DNA of 64,000 nucleotides from Gymnopus androsaceus JB14 (lineage: Eukaryota > Basidiomycota > Agaricomycetes > Agaricales > Omphalotaceae): assembly GCA_009733575.1 (NCBI GenBank), contig ML769478.1:124001-188000 (forward strand), in the 5' to 3' direction. Below the pieces are notes generated by a model. The model saw only the letters and a list, made by a program, of their open reading frames with translations, made no database searches and was not told the DNA's origin. Position 1 is the first letter of the stretch; each line of letters opens with the position of its first letter. A program made the position numbers and the translations under genes. This document shows, in pieces, positions 12,727-24,688 of the stretch.

Positions 12727-14182
12727 ATGACCCGTACAAAATAGACTGCTCGTAAATCCACTGGAGGTCAGCGAGCGGTTCCTACTTACCTTACTTATTT
12801 TCTGACTGAAAGCCTTCTCGTAAACATTACTCGCCACAGAAAAAGCCCACTCTCTTGCCCCATCAGCTTCCCGCGGAGCCTTCACCTATTCACAAACCTT
12901 TTACGCCACTGTCGATGGAACTGAACGCTTCCCCCGTGAAAGCAGTTCCTCTCTATACAATCTACTCACCTACAAAGACCCAGAAGAGACCATTTTAACC
13001 GAAACAGGAAAATTGGCTCAGCCCAAAGATCGTTCCGCAACTTTCTACCGTGCCCAAATCATCCATTACGGCATTCAGGATTACAAGACCAAAGGGGCTG
13101 CCAAAAGGCATCTGTTGCGGGCTTTCGATGCCAACCATCAGCTTAAAGTCCCGGAAAACATCTTGCTCATTGAGCGAGAGCTGAAGGCAGAGTACGATGA
13201 AGTCAAGGCTGAAGTTGAAAGTGTGATTGAAGAGAGCCGGCAGGAGATCAGGATTGAGAATGAGCGAAAGCAGCAGGTGAAAAGCAGTCGAAAAAACATG
13301 GACACCTTAGGAGGCAACGATATTGGGGCAATGGCGAAGAGGTTATCCGATACAGCTCTCAAAAATGCTATCAAGATTATGCCCGAAGGTGATCTTCGTA
13401 AAATTGTCGGAAAGGTTGTGAAGAATCTCCCGGAGTTGAGAGACGCGATTGAAATGCACGTTTCAAAGTCTGAGAGACCTGCTACAAAATCCAACAAAGG
13501 CAAGAGCAAAGCCACGAAGGTGTGTTTCTCTCAATCAATCTCGACGATATTAAACTCATTGAGTTCAACCTACAGTCGAGCGAGGATTTGACCAGCAGCG
13601 AATTCATGGGAAGTTTCGAAGTTGCGAGTCTTTTCATGTTAGAGCATTGGGACCAGTTCGAACCAGATGAAACATTCGCTCTTGAAATCTCTCCTTCAAC
13701 CACATCCACTCATCTTTGGGGTAAATTCGAATTTGCGGCATCCTTCGCTCTACCACCTCTCCACTTCCAAAGTCCTTTCCCGCTGGAACCAATATTGACT
13801 TCTTGTGGCAAGGAGAGAAATTCAGGAAGGTGAAACTTCCTTTGGAGAATACAACAAAGGCCATATCGTCTTCCTTGGTGGCAGACGTATCAAAGGCCAG
13901 ATGTGCTGGTTGGGCGAGTTCAACTTTGATGGAGAAGCCGACAGTGATTTTATTTCGAAGGGAATGAAATGGAGGCAATGCCTTCCACAATGGAAGAGAC
14001 AGTGGCGAAGCTATAACTCGCATAATTACCATATTGCCAGTATCGCTCGCTGGGGTAAATGGGGCGGTGATACCCGTAACGAAGGTCCGGCGGACTCTGA
14101 TACTACTGCTGGCAATGGGAGATCCTGGTCTGACGATGAGAATGATATGAATGAAGACTCGGAAGGTAACTTTGGCTGGTAG
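12727..14182 (+). pseudogene. Histone H3-tail-like N-terminus on a basidiomycete-specific protein, broken
   Basis: The first codons read MTRTK-stop-TARKSTGG, a near copy of the histone H3 tail (residues 1-14) with a stop (TAG, 12742-12744) in place of Gln5. After a probable intron an LATEKA piece recalls the next H3 block. From 12840 the frame continues as a helical region (YRAQIIHYGIQDYKTKGAAK, then a charged Glu/Lys coiled-coil-like stretch to about 13520). After an intron ending near 13578 a beta-rich part has STHLWGKFEF, FLWQGE, FGEYNKGHIVFLGG and a Trp-rich end (WKRQWRSYN, RWGKWGG). This layout resembles a multicopy Agaricomycete family of unknown function. Besides the stop there are apparent one-base losses near 13735-13739 and 13812-13820. 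Fragments of its 3' end recur at 27830-27940 and 30636-30712. Function unknown. Confidence 0.6.
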
Positions 14183-14242
14183 AAGTCGTAGTATTACTGC
14201 AAAGTTGTAACATGTCCGAAAAAATAAATAACTCGTGGACCT

Positions 14243-16651
14243 CTACGGCGGACGATCATCTAACGAATATCGTGTAGTCAGACCGTGAGTGAGATCCCCC
14301 GTTCTCAGAGTATCCAACTCAACGCCTGTGGGTAGTGATTCATCCTCCAGTTGAAAAGTAGGCACCGTCGAAAAGATGCCTGTCTGTGCGCTACTGTGGA
14401 GATTCAAAAAAATACGGCTTAACATGCTAACCGAAATTACAGACTGGGTTTTCAGATGAGATGTAAGCCGCTAACAGATAAAATTGTCACTTACGGCGAA
14501 TGTTGATAGCCCTCCTCGAAGAAATGGCTGTAACATCCGAGTCTAGATAAGTTAGTACTTGCTTAGCTCAGATAGGATTATCACTTACGCCAGTAAGCTA
14601 CGAAAGGACTCAGTTAACGTTCCAATGATTGTGTCGCCGAATATGAAGAGATACATACGTAGAATGTCATGATATTTGCCAAGTTTGCGAGAGCCATGAC
14701 ACTATCCCGGTATTGTGAGAACATACTTGGGATCGTCTCAAAAGGCTTACGCAAAGTAGATCGCACCTATATATTGGAACACCGACTTACATTAGCAGAA
14801 ATGATAGAATAGGGGGATACGTACCATCCCGGAGCATCAAGGAAACAAGAGGATTTCTAAGGTGCCCCATCCCTGTACTACTGCGTCGCGATTTATGAGT
14901 CTGATACAGCGTAAAGCCGAAAAGGATAGAGTCGTAGCAGAAAAGGGCCTCCCACGCCGTAGCTAAATCTACACATGAAGTTCAGACTTGCGGCTTTAGA
15001 CTTTTAAAAGGGTCGGCAGCACCACTGACGTATTGAACTTTACAGCGCTTTTCATCGGTCTGCGGAATACAAAAATAAATAAAAATTGAGCGTCTACCTC
15101 GGCATCAGCGGCCAGGCGGCTCGTGGCCAAAACTGATGGGCCTCCCAATTGGGAAGGTGGGCGCTAAAATATTGAAAAATCGTCGTCGCCGAGAGAAATT
15201 GCAAGCAGCAATGCATGAAGTAGATTCTATATATTCTAAAGTACATGGTCTGGTTTAGAATGGTCCAGAGTGCCTGTATCCCAGAAAGAACAACCAGAAA
15301 GCTCAAAAATAGAGTAACAACAACAATTACATTTCCAAATAGCTTCTCCCTGGTATATCCTATCATTCTAAAGGTCACCCGGCTCCCTTGGTCCAAAAAG
15401 TCCTTATTTTTGCCAGTCGCAATGTCAAGCTCTCAGAGTTTTTTGGGGGCGTTGTCAGTGAAAAATGGTTGGAATTTCAGTGATACCAGTATTAAGGGGT
15501 GGTCCAAGTCACATAATGTAGTTTCTATGCTTTTGAGGTTAGTTGTTGAGCTGCTCACTATCCAACGCAATGACGACGATTTTTCAGTGATTTAGCGCCC
15601 ACCTTCCCGATTTGGGGCTACATCAGTTTTGGCCACGAGCCGCCTGGCCGCTGATGCCGAGGTAGGCGCTCAATTTTTATTTATTTTTGTATTCCGCAGA
15701 CCGATGAAAAGCGCTGTAAATGGAATAGGGATATTCAGCTGATGTAGCATGTGAAGGAAACTGCCCTACCTAGTGAACTCGAGAGCTGTATGGCACCCGG
15801 AGGTGGCGGGAGTTCTGCCTTTTTGTCCGAATAGAGACCACTATAATGTGAACGATATGAATGAAAGAAATGCACCAGTAAGGCATAGACGCACCACTGC
15901 CACTCCAGCGAGAGTTACACCGCTCCCGAGCATGTAGCTTAAAATTCTAACACTGCGACCGTACAAAGCATAAATTCGCGTCCCCAAAAGAACTGCCGGA
16001 AAGAATTGATACAGTGGACAACCCGGGCAAAGATAAGAATTACCGCATACAATGACCTGCTGAATGACAAGCGCCAGTTGGCGATACAAGCTGTATTTCT
16101 TGCAGCTAAATACGAAATGAGTATGATTGAGCTATAATAGCCCAAAGTGCTAACGAACCTCTGAAATTATCAATGCTCCATCAAAATTCAAAGGGGCCAT
16201 GTAGCAGCGCATGGTACTTACTGATGCAGACAAACTCACGTATTCGAGAATTGTTACGGTATTTGAGAAAAAGGCAAAATACCGATTCAAGAAGAACCAG
16301 TAGGAGCTCCATGTCATCGGCTTGCGCCAGAGATACTGGATTTCGTATTCTACAATGGCATATTGAATCAGAACCTGTCACAAGCTTCAACCTTGACATC
16401 GTGTCTAGAAGTACTACTCACTTAGCGTCAAGAGGTGATCCCAATACAAGATTGCTGTAGAAATGATTAATAATGTTCAGCGAAATAAACAACAAGCCTC
16501 ACAGATGGCTAGCATTTCGAAATAACTTTGCAGCAATCTTAATGAAAAAGATTATTTGGGTTAGTCTTGTTTATGTTAATTGCCATGTTAATTGCCAGAG
16601 TACCCACATTTGATATGCTGTAGAACTGGGGTCTTCAGCGTCGTTGCTCAT
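14243..16651 (-). CDS. DUF6533 seven-helix membrane protein, copy A
   Basis: Predicted integral membrane protein of the basidiomycete DUF6533 family, with seven helices and no established function. The start at 16651 gives MSNDAEDPSSTAYQM. Exons then encode an IVEYEIQYLWRKPMTW block with WFFLNRYFAFF, matching the conserved DUF6533 start (helices 1-2). Later come QQVIV, RIYALYGRSVRILSYMLGSG (helices 4-5), an exon at about 14845-14974 with DLATAWEALFCYDSILFGFT, an exon with MALANLANIMTFY, and a cytoplasmic tail beginning MLSRIFLNLH at about 14425. Most exons are short and I have not verified every splice phase, so the gene may be functional or decayed. The intron before the DLATAWE exon is enlarged by the TIR element at 15043-15716. 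Copies B and C are its nearest paralogues. Confidence 0.65.
15043..15716. mobile_element. MITE-like TIR element, 674 bp, TA target duplication
   Basis: The ends are long inverted repeats of about 145 bp, starting CAGCGCTTTTCATCGGTCTG on the left and ending with its reverse complement on the right. The element is flanked by TA on each side (15041-15042 and 15717-15718). The same intron in copies B and C reads straight through as GAACTTTAAATGG or a close variant, that is, an empty site with a single TA. This pattern fits a non-autonomous Tc1/mariner-type element. The roughly 380-bp core has no convincing transposase sequence. Confidence 0.85.
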
Positions 16652-16899
16652 GTGAGGGTCAAGGAGAGAAAGAAAAAAAAGAAGAAGCGAACAGTGAACG
16701 AAAGAACGTTATAAGACGCAAGAGATGCGATCAGCCCTGTGGCAACTTTCGGCGCCCAGCTTCAATCTAATCCGCTTTTTAGCTTAGAATCGCTGTATTT
16801 ACAGGAAGCTGTAGACGTATCTAACGAGCTCGAAGATCTAGTTGCAATTAAAAGTACATGGTAAGGATAATATACCACCAATTATTGAACTTATCATTA

Positions 16900-18700
16900 C
16901 ACCCCATTTTCCTTCTTATTTACAAGTCCATGAATGAAATGACCGCCTCGTTATCGTTTTTCAGGATTTCGTGTCTGATCCCGCGCAGGAAAATTTTTAT
17001 ATTGAGCATTGTAAGCACGTCTATGTCGACAATTTAACTGATATGGGAAATTTTATATTGCCTCACCTAAAAATGCAATCAATATTTGTACGATCACATT
17101 TTTGAAATCACACTGCCACCAAGATGAAGCTAATGGGAAATAAATTATTTCAATCCCTATGCGAAGTGTACTTTTCAGAAAAATGTAGAAGTTGTATATT
17201 TCAATAGAGCAATGAATAGAATTGAATTCCAACATTCTGAATTGAGAACTTCATATAGATATGTGAAAGAGAAGCTTTCAATTGGACTCTGGAAACAATA
17301 GATTCAATGTGGACTTGAAAGCCCTGCTTTCACAATAAGAGTGAAAGTAATTGTTTCAAAGAACAATTCAATTTTCCACTGAAATATTGCCTTTTGCTGT
17401 GCGGTTTGGCAGTGGCCAGGATCAGCCCAAGCATCGGAGTATTGTCTTTCGGGAACCAGCTGAAAGGTTCTTCGAAATAGTTGCTTTCACTTTATTGTGA
17501 GGTAAAAGTATTCAGTCTGCATCGAAAACTACTGTATAGTTTCGAATTTAAGTTTCGGCCAATGTTATGCATTATGGCTTGAGCCCATTGAGTTCATGGT
17601 TCAGCTGCCAGCAGGCAGGGTTACAAACCTGAACTCAGTTCAATTTATAGTGGCCGCAAAGCGGCCGCAAAATTTACCTCATAAGCGCCAAAAAATACAA
17701 GTTCAGAGGCCAGTGTGATGTGTTACGAAGATCAAAAATGCCCCAGTTCAGTGCCATGCGTGACGTGTTACTGAACTTAAATTTGAAACTGTACAGTATT
17801 GTTTTTAGAGCTCAATTGAAAAGCGCTCTTTCGGAAGTCTGTTTAAAATTCAAAATTCAGAGGGTCTAAATGTAATTCCTTCATAAGTTCATTGAAATAT
17901 TTATTTCATATACTTGTATAAAAAAGTACATTTATCTTATGCACTGAAATAATTCATTTCTCACAGTACTTCAGCCTGGCTGAAGTATAATCATTGGTGG
18001 TGTGACTGTTTTCAATTTATTCAGTTTCTAAGTATTCAATATACATGAGAAATATTAAGCTTGTTGAGATAATGCTATCATGATGGCCGAAAACTTGAAA
18101 AGACAAAAACAGTACAAGTAACTGCCATGCAGGTCCAGGATGGAGGACCTTATTTATGCTATCTTTTTACACTCACTTGGAGAGGGATGTTGGAGGGATG
18201 ATCACATGAAGGTCAAAGATTCTGATTTAATTTCTTTTGGTGCTACATGTTGTAGAAAATCTGATACTAGAATAATACACAATGAGATAACTCAGTCAAT
18301 GGTATTTAGACTGAGGTGAGATGAAGCGCCCAAGGGGTATTTATATAAAATAGAACAAATGAATAAAACATGATCATGTTAGCATAATGCATATTCACTG
18401 TGGTCTAAGCACCATTAAGACCAATACTCCTCCTCACCATGAGTGCGCTCCTTGCATGGAATCTCACTAACAAAGTCCCATCAGACCCTGTAGGTAAAGT
18501 GGAATATGAATTGCCATGTGGTATGTTCCCAATGATGATATTGGTACTAAGATCTTGAAGAATGTAAGCATGACCCAATGATTTGTCAGTGATAATAGAG
18601 AAATTGGATGTGGTGGGCTTTGCATGATTAGTGTTACCTGGGCCCTTTGTTGGAATATCAAAGTGTCCTTTGGACTTGCATTCATCCAATTACCCCTATT
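16900..18700. other. AT-rich non-coding region, probable repeat debris
   Basis: No gene is supported. The DNA is AT-rich with many small inverted motifs. A short hairpin around GGCCGCAAAGCGGCCGC lies near 17651-17668. An open frame at 18405-18689 (minus) has no recognisable motif. The segment starts where copies A and C of the segmental repeat stop matching. Confidence 0.5.
17525..17805. repeat. Inverted repeat pair, possible small MITE
   Basis: An arm of about 32 bp at 17525-17556 (AAAACTACTGTATAGTTTCG, continuing AATTTAAGTTT) recurs inverted at 17774-17805 with a few mismatches. The spacer is about 217 bp and non-coding. No target duplication was identified. Confidence 0.45.
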
Positions 18701-19559
18701 CCGGTAGTATTTAAGTAGTTACTTACGTATTACAAATCAGATTGGCTTTTGTTTTTAACCACCATCTCCTCAGCTATGTCCACTGCTACATACATCTCGA
18801 CAACAGTACAGGGATGCTCAGACTCCCTTGAGATCTCCCCTCAGACTTGTGCAGGTTTGAGCCATGCTCAATGCTCATTCCAGCGCCACATCTGGAGTCC
18901 ACCACAAGGGGGATCCATTTACAGCCTCTTTGCCTCCTTTCTTGGTTGTCATCTGCATCATCCTATGCAGACCAGTCCATATCATTCACTATTCATATTG
19001 GCCTCAGCCTTGACCACTGGGTCGAGTCCCAACATCCATCTATTTGGATTCTATCATTCCCAATGCCAATGCATTCATCAAATTCCATCACCATATTCCA
19101 ACATCCGACTTGTACTTGATAAATGGGCCAAATCCATTGTTCATCATTACAAGATCTGTTCATACTTGACAGATATGCTCAATGTTTATCATTGTGATGG
19201 CTGTACTTGAAAGATTGGGGGATAACAAATCCCTTCAACAATTGTTTATCATTACAACTGCTATACTTAACACATGTTCTTCATTATTTATCATTGCAAT
19301 CACATCTGTCCCAGTCTATTCCTTCCAAGATGATATCTGCCACTCACATCTGCTCCAATGTTTGGATATTCCTTCACAAGTCCATGTTCATTTCATCCTA
19401 TCCTGCATTTGAAAATGTCCTGCTACCATTGATATGCTTCAAGCTGGGTACCTCTCATTGCTCATCTACCAGTTCCATTGTTTTCCGTGCATCCCGGTTC
19501 TGATCCCATTACATCCCTTCATTACATTCCTTCACATATGATCTGTTTGGTGCAAGTAT

Positions 19560-19760
19560 TTGCATTTCCTTTGTGCTAAAGATGCTCATGGCTCTGGGTC
19601 CTGACCCGGTACCAGCCAGTTTACCTGTGGGAGTACCAACTGATTTTTTAACCTGCAGATCCCGGTACCGGTTTCCCACAGGTCATACCCAGTTGCAGGT
19701 TGCAATTTCATTGTTCACATTGACCGGTTGGTAACCTGCAGACCTGGACCAAAAAAAAAC
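19560..19760. repeat. Possible hAT-type subterminal repeat block
   Basis: This GC-richer island contains repeated and inverted short motifs: CCGGTACC twice, ACCTGTGGGA facing TCCCACAGGT, and AACCTGCAG twice. Dense short repeats of this kind are usual near hAT element ends in basidiomycetes. No partner terminus was found, so the assignment is tentative. Confidence 0.35.
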
Positions 19761-20608
19761 CAAAATTTTTACTTACATACATAGCGTAGTTCAGTCATCT
19801 GAATTATATGATAAACTTTTAAATACATGACCCATCTTAGATACTAGTCTACCCCTATTATCTCACACTAGTGCTTAAACCACATGTTACTAACAAGATT
19901 GACAACATGGGTGTTGCATTGAATGCCCTAAATAAGAATTTTAGTGCAGTTGAACAGTCACTGTACCCTTCTTTCAATGTTCTTGAAGAAGCTCCAACAT
20001 GGCAGTGCATTGTCCAAGACCAGAGGTCTGCTGAGTCAAATATCTTTCATACTTATCAATGCCAGTCATTCAGCAATTCTCTTGCCTGCTTCTTCTGAGG
20101 CATGAAATGGAAGCTCAGCCCAGTTGTCAACACAATTTAACATCTGAAATAATTCTTATCAGTATAAATTACATTGGATACTGAAAAGAAAGCCTACCAG
20201 ATACAACATGAATGAAACACAAAGAACACAAAGGAAACTAATAACTTACACTTACACTGACCCACATTTAAGGATTAAAATTTTTGTATGATTGTTTAAA
20301 AAAACACATTGTAGAGCAAGAAAGTAAGATAAATCAGGGTGGATCTAGGGTACAGTGCACATAATGAAGAAGCAAATTATCCAGGTATGATGTAAAACTA
20401 ATGGAGAATGAGCCAGGATAGGAGGTGGCACAATGAGAAAGACCTACACTAGAAATGTCTGACACCTACAGGACATGTGGAATCATGGGGGGCCAATGTT
20501 AGACCTTGACAAACATATGTACATAGTAGTTTGCCAATATCTCCTCAACTTCCCATGTCCAGAGATTGTCATCCTCCTTTGGAAAAGGCCATGTCAGCTC
20601 AATAGGTT

Positions 20609-20812
20609 TCTGTTATATCCATGCTATCATCACTGCTCATTTCCGACACTTGCTGCCAATTTCTGATCATTTGCTATTGATCAATCAACCTTTCAATATA
20701 ACTACTGTTATATCCATACAATCATCACCGCCAACATCCAACACTCACTGCTGATGTTCGACACTTGCCACCAATTTCCGATCAATCGCCATTGATCAAT
20801 TGACATATCGAT
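20609..20812. repeat. Two diverged tandem copies of about 100 bp
   Basis: Blocks starting GTTATATCCAT at 20609 and 20709 share the order TATCATCAC/ACAATCATCACC, GACACTTGC, CAATTTC and TTGATCAAT. The region just downstream (20990-21010) has a TAGTATTTAAGTAGT motif that also occurs at 18697-18711, so both could be pieces of one LTR family. No coding content. Confidence 0.4.
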
Positions 20813-21263
20813 CTGATAGCTGCCCTTTACCATTGGAAACATCCCTATCATGTTTGGACAGACTTTCCAATACTTATTGTTTTATTCCTCTTATATTCTT
20901 TTGTCTTTCTTACTGAATTACTTTATTGTTATACTTACTGAATACACTCCCGGATATATATTACTTATTGTTCTTTACATTTATCTGTTTATCCGAACTC
21001 ACTAGTATTTAAGTAGTATACCATGTATTGTAACTTTAGTTCGAAAATCAACTTAGCCTAGCTGATCTTCTCTAGTTTTATTTCCGACATCTCCACTGAT
21101 CAATCGATCAACATTGCGATCGATTTGCAATTGACTTGCAACTGTGTGTTTGCTCTGCTCTGCCCTTCTTCCACTCCTTCCCTCTGGGACACATTACAGT
21201 GTGTTAAGGGTGTTGCTAATAGCTTCACCAAGTCCCGTTACTTCAAAGGTCCAACCCAGGTCA

Positions 21264-23080
21264 TCAATTGATTTCCCGCTGCTTTGATCTGGGCTGCACA
21301 GGCTTAAACAGTTTCCTGCCTGGCCAAACTTTAACAAGATTGAACAGTGCTTTAACATATTGAACATGCAGCAGTTGATTAGTGTGTGCAGACAACCCAG
21401 GCTGTGTGCAACAAGGACAATGAGCCAGCCCAGGCCAACACTGATGAACTTCTACTTCCCTTGCAAACCAGGCCTCTTTCAACATCTCCACTTCCTTGCC
21501 ATGTCCCTTGGGCTCTAGTACCATGTGTTGATCAATGGTCAGCAACTCCAAACAAAATTTAGCCTCATACAACTCCCATACTATCTCCCGAACAATTTGA
21601 GGGTCCAAAGATCCCAAGACATTGCACTGCAAGCTGTCCATTCCAATATGCCAGCGCGGAAGAGATCTTGTCTTCATCAAGTGTAATTTCTGTTGAATGT
21701 GACCCTCTAACCAAGGACCTCAATACACTCAACATCTCCTGTTAGTTTTGTGAAGTGGAGTGGAAACCATCAGCAGCTTCAAGCATAGCTTGCCACTTTT
21801 TGTTTATAAATGACCATGGACCAGGGAGACCAAGCCGCCATAGAATGACAGGGCAAATATGTAGCCAGGATAGGATTAGTACTGGTTTAAGTGCATTGTT
21901 TGGATTAACAAAGAGGGAGGGATCAGGAAGGTAATGCTCAAGGAGAGAGAGGGGCCTGTAAAGTGTTGCAGCTCTGCGAGCCTGCAACTGGCTTCATCCC
22001 ACAAATACAAGCAAGACGGAAATCTCTCATGTGTCACTGCAACAAAACAGTTGCACTCTTGGTGTATGGGACCCTGAGGTAAGCCTAATACACATTAGAC
22101 TATTGAACAACAAAATAAAACAAAGTAATAAATTACACATCTGTTCGGAGTTTTTGTATTTTTGTTTCCCACACAGCCAATACCCATTCCCGACTCGTAA
22201 CATCCAGCAGATTAATCTGCTGAGTGGCAGAACCTTGGTCTGCAGAAAAACATAAGGTATGCAAGATGCTGTCAAGCTCAGATACATCCGGGGTATACAA
22301 GGAGTAACAGGTTCCTGAGTTCCAAATGTTCCAACAAGTGATGAAGCAAACTGTTGCTGGATAAATATACTCATGTGAGCATAATAAGTGTGAGTACTGG
22401 GGAGCCCACTGTAGATGAGCACATGAGGAGGATCTTCATGAGCAACATTGAGAGGTCCTCTGAATCACAAAGAGGGAGCATGCAATTCCAGGATTGCTCA
22501 TCAAGAGGAGCTACAAACTGGAGTATTTTTGTTATTGCCTGATGCTCCAGATGACACACAAGCCAAACAGGTATACCTAATTGAAATAAATCTCCCGCTG
22601 TGCTGAGGTCCCCTGTGAAAGCATCCATGATATGGGGATCTAGCTCAAAGGTATTGTCAATGTCCCTAAGACACAGAGCCCACTTCTCTAACTACTTAGA
22701 ATGAGCATAAGTCTCCAGGAAGATGTGCTGCAGGCAGGTGAGCTGCAAAGAAACAATGTTGCATGCTCTGGGTTCTGATAAATGTTCAATGTATTTCTGC
22801 AGCTGATCACAACCATGAGTCATGAAACCATCCCACAAATGCTCCTGAGGTAGCTTCACAATTGTCTCAAGGAAGTTACTGCACATCAAGATTACTTCCA
22901 AAAGGACAGATAGTGTAAGAGGGACCATGCCTGTAAGACCAGGAAAGTTGGCACTTTCAAAGTCAGCAGGTTTTGGGTGATACCAGGCCCAGCAAAGAGG
23001 ATGTTCTGGAGAGTCATTGGGGCAGGGTATGGCTGCAAGATGTGCAACAGTGTTATGATCCGGCTGGGGCCAGTACGCAT
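21264..23080 (-). pseudogene. Relic of a multicopy basidiomycete repeat-associated protein
   Basis: Several minus-strand open pieces read in order 22692-23080, 22371-22628, 21742-21987 and 21264-21680. They contain ACNIVSLQLTCLQHIF, MDAFTGDLSTAGDLFQLGIP with VWLVCHL, CPVILWRLGLPGPW with KKWQAML, and MDSLQCNVLGSLDPQIVREI with VWELYEAKF. This set and order resemble a large protein family found in many dispersed, mostly broken copies in Agaricomycete genomes. Its role is unknown; the dispersal suggests it travels with mobile elements. Stops and frame changes separate all pieces. A foldback element at 23084-23416 interrupts the 5' side. Confidence 0.5.
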
Positions 23081-23083
23081 CAG

Positions 23084-23416
23084 AAAAAACTGTTTTGGGC
23101 CCAGGAAGATCTAAGGTCACCTAGTCCTCTTAGGCAACCTGAGGCATCCTAGTTCGCCCAGGAAAAAGGGTAAAACTTCGGACACCTCAGGTATTCTAGT
23201 CATCCTAGGTGTCCTGGAATATCCTGGGATGTCCTGGGGCATCCTGGGATAGAAATTCTATCCTAGGATGCCCCAGGATGCCCTAGGACATCCCAGGATG
23301 ACTAGGATACCTGAGGTGTCCAAAGTTTTACCATTTTTCCTGGGCCAACTAGGATGCCTCAGGTTGCCTAATAGGACTAGGTGACCTTAGATCCTCCTGG
23401 GCCCAAAACAGTTTTT
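23084..23416. mobile_element. Foldback element, about 333 bp hairpin
   Basis: The whole interval is one imperfect palindrome. It begins AAAAAACTGTTTTGGGCCCA and ends with the complementary TGGGCCCAAAACAGTTTTT. Its centre is at about 23252 (GATAGAAATTCTATC). Both arms carry repeated variants of ATCCTGGG and GTCCTAGG, so each arm is itself a short tandem array. It has no coding capacity. A target duplication is not obvious. Confidence 0.75.
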
Positions 23417-24311
23417 GCTAATGTGACAATGGGTCATCCTTTGCGAAATGATTGAGTCACCTCATACACATCTTGCAGCGGGCGATTGGCGCATGGACAA
23501 CATCCATGTTCAGTGCTGTAACGTATAAGCCAACATTGGTAAAGAGTGTGGCAATGTGCCCATTGAAAGAACATAGAGCTAATGTTCCAATGAGTAACAT
23601 CACACAAAAGCCAAGCACTAAATCACTTACAACCAGTAGCTGGATTGTGAGCAGTAGTCAAACCAGCAGCAGCAGCAATGTTTGTGCCACTGGAAGGAGC
23701 AGGATTCTGCAGCAATGGAGAAGACACTGTAAGAATTTTCTTCAGTGTGTCAAGTAGAAATTATAGATAATAAAAGGTACTTTTGCAGAATCCCAGCTTC
23801 TTCAACCTGAAGCGGTGACATTTCATGAACTAGATCTTGACTTGGAGGAATGGGAGCATGAACTAGAGGAGGATTGACTTCCACTACAGCTGCACACTGC
23901 AGCTTCCTACAAGCAACATAATCTTTCAAAGAAGTCTGCCCATAATCCTACCAATTCGAGGTCTCCATTGAGATTTGTCATACTTATAGATGGAATCTTT
24001 GAAGATGCCACCAAATTGTGCCTTGACTTCATTGATAAGCATATCATGAGAGGCATACATATGCAAGATATTCCAACATTGAAGATCTATTTCCAGCAAA
24101 GACAAAATTAACAAGTGAGAATCCATTGTTGAAAGCTTTGAGTAAATGCGGTTGCAAGAGCGAGTAAACGTTTGGAAAGCCGAAGCCAACCAAACAGTGA
24201 ATACAGAAGGACAAATCCAACTGTACAGTGAAAAGAGAAATCCAATCACTTATGTGCAAGATGCCAGCAACAACAATGAGCAGACGATGAGAGTAAATGG
24301 TAAGAGTTGAG

Positions 24312-24382
24312 AGTAAGTCCACTAAGTACCTAAGCCATAGCAATTGGCACTGATTGGCAGTGCCAGGCGCTTAGTGGACTTG
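24312..24382. repeat. Short inverted repeat upstream of the hAT relic
   Basis: AAGTCCACTAAG at the left faces CTTAGTGGACTT at the right with about 45 bp between, which itself contains TTGGCACTGATTGGCAGTGCCA. It lies 300 bp before the transposase start and may be part of the element's terminus. Confidence 0.35.
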
Positions 24383-24640
24383 AGTCCCATGCTTTGGGCA
24401 TTTAAGACTCTCCTTCATCTCCTTCTCTGCTCATCATTGTGAACAGTGAGCTTGAGTTGGCTTTGGCCTTCTCAATACCAGTGCAATTAGCTTTGGCTTT
24501 TGCTCCGTATTTGGATGTGTCTGTCTACGTGGTATTGGCTCACCCTGGCTGGATCAAGATTGTTTCAGACGGTATTCAGGCTCATTTATGCTGTCTCCAG
24601 GCGCATTGGTACAGTCAATCTGGATTGGGCTTCTTTTGGG

Positions 24641-24649
24641 GTATAAAAG
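24641..24649 (+). promoter_or_regulatory. TATA box of the hAT relic
   Basis: A strong TATAAAA motif (GTATAAAAGG) lies about 47 bp before the ATG at 24689. Its position fits a core promoter of the transposase gene. Whether it is still active is unknown. Confidence 0.4.
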
Positions 24650-24688
24650 GTGCATTTCTCCTCTTCCTTTCAACGCAGAACTACCACC

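Larger units (their letters stand above)
13985..16900. repeat. Segmental repeat, copy A
   Basis: This segment holds the 3' end of the H3-tail-like gene plus a whole minus-strand DUF6533 gene. It recurs as copy B (27830-27940 plus 30636 to about 32570) and copy C (33079-35177). All copies lie in the same orientation. Copy A differs by carrying a TIR element at 15043-15716 and stops matching copy C near 16900, where unrelated mobile DNA begins. Confidence 0.75.

Noticed and set aside
18405..18689. Open frame on the minus strand suspected to be copia gag or protease
   Set aside because: No zinc knuckle, protease motif or other landmark was found.
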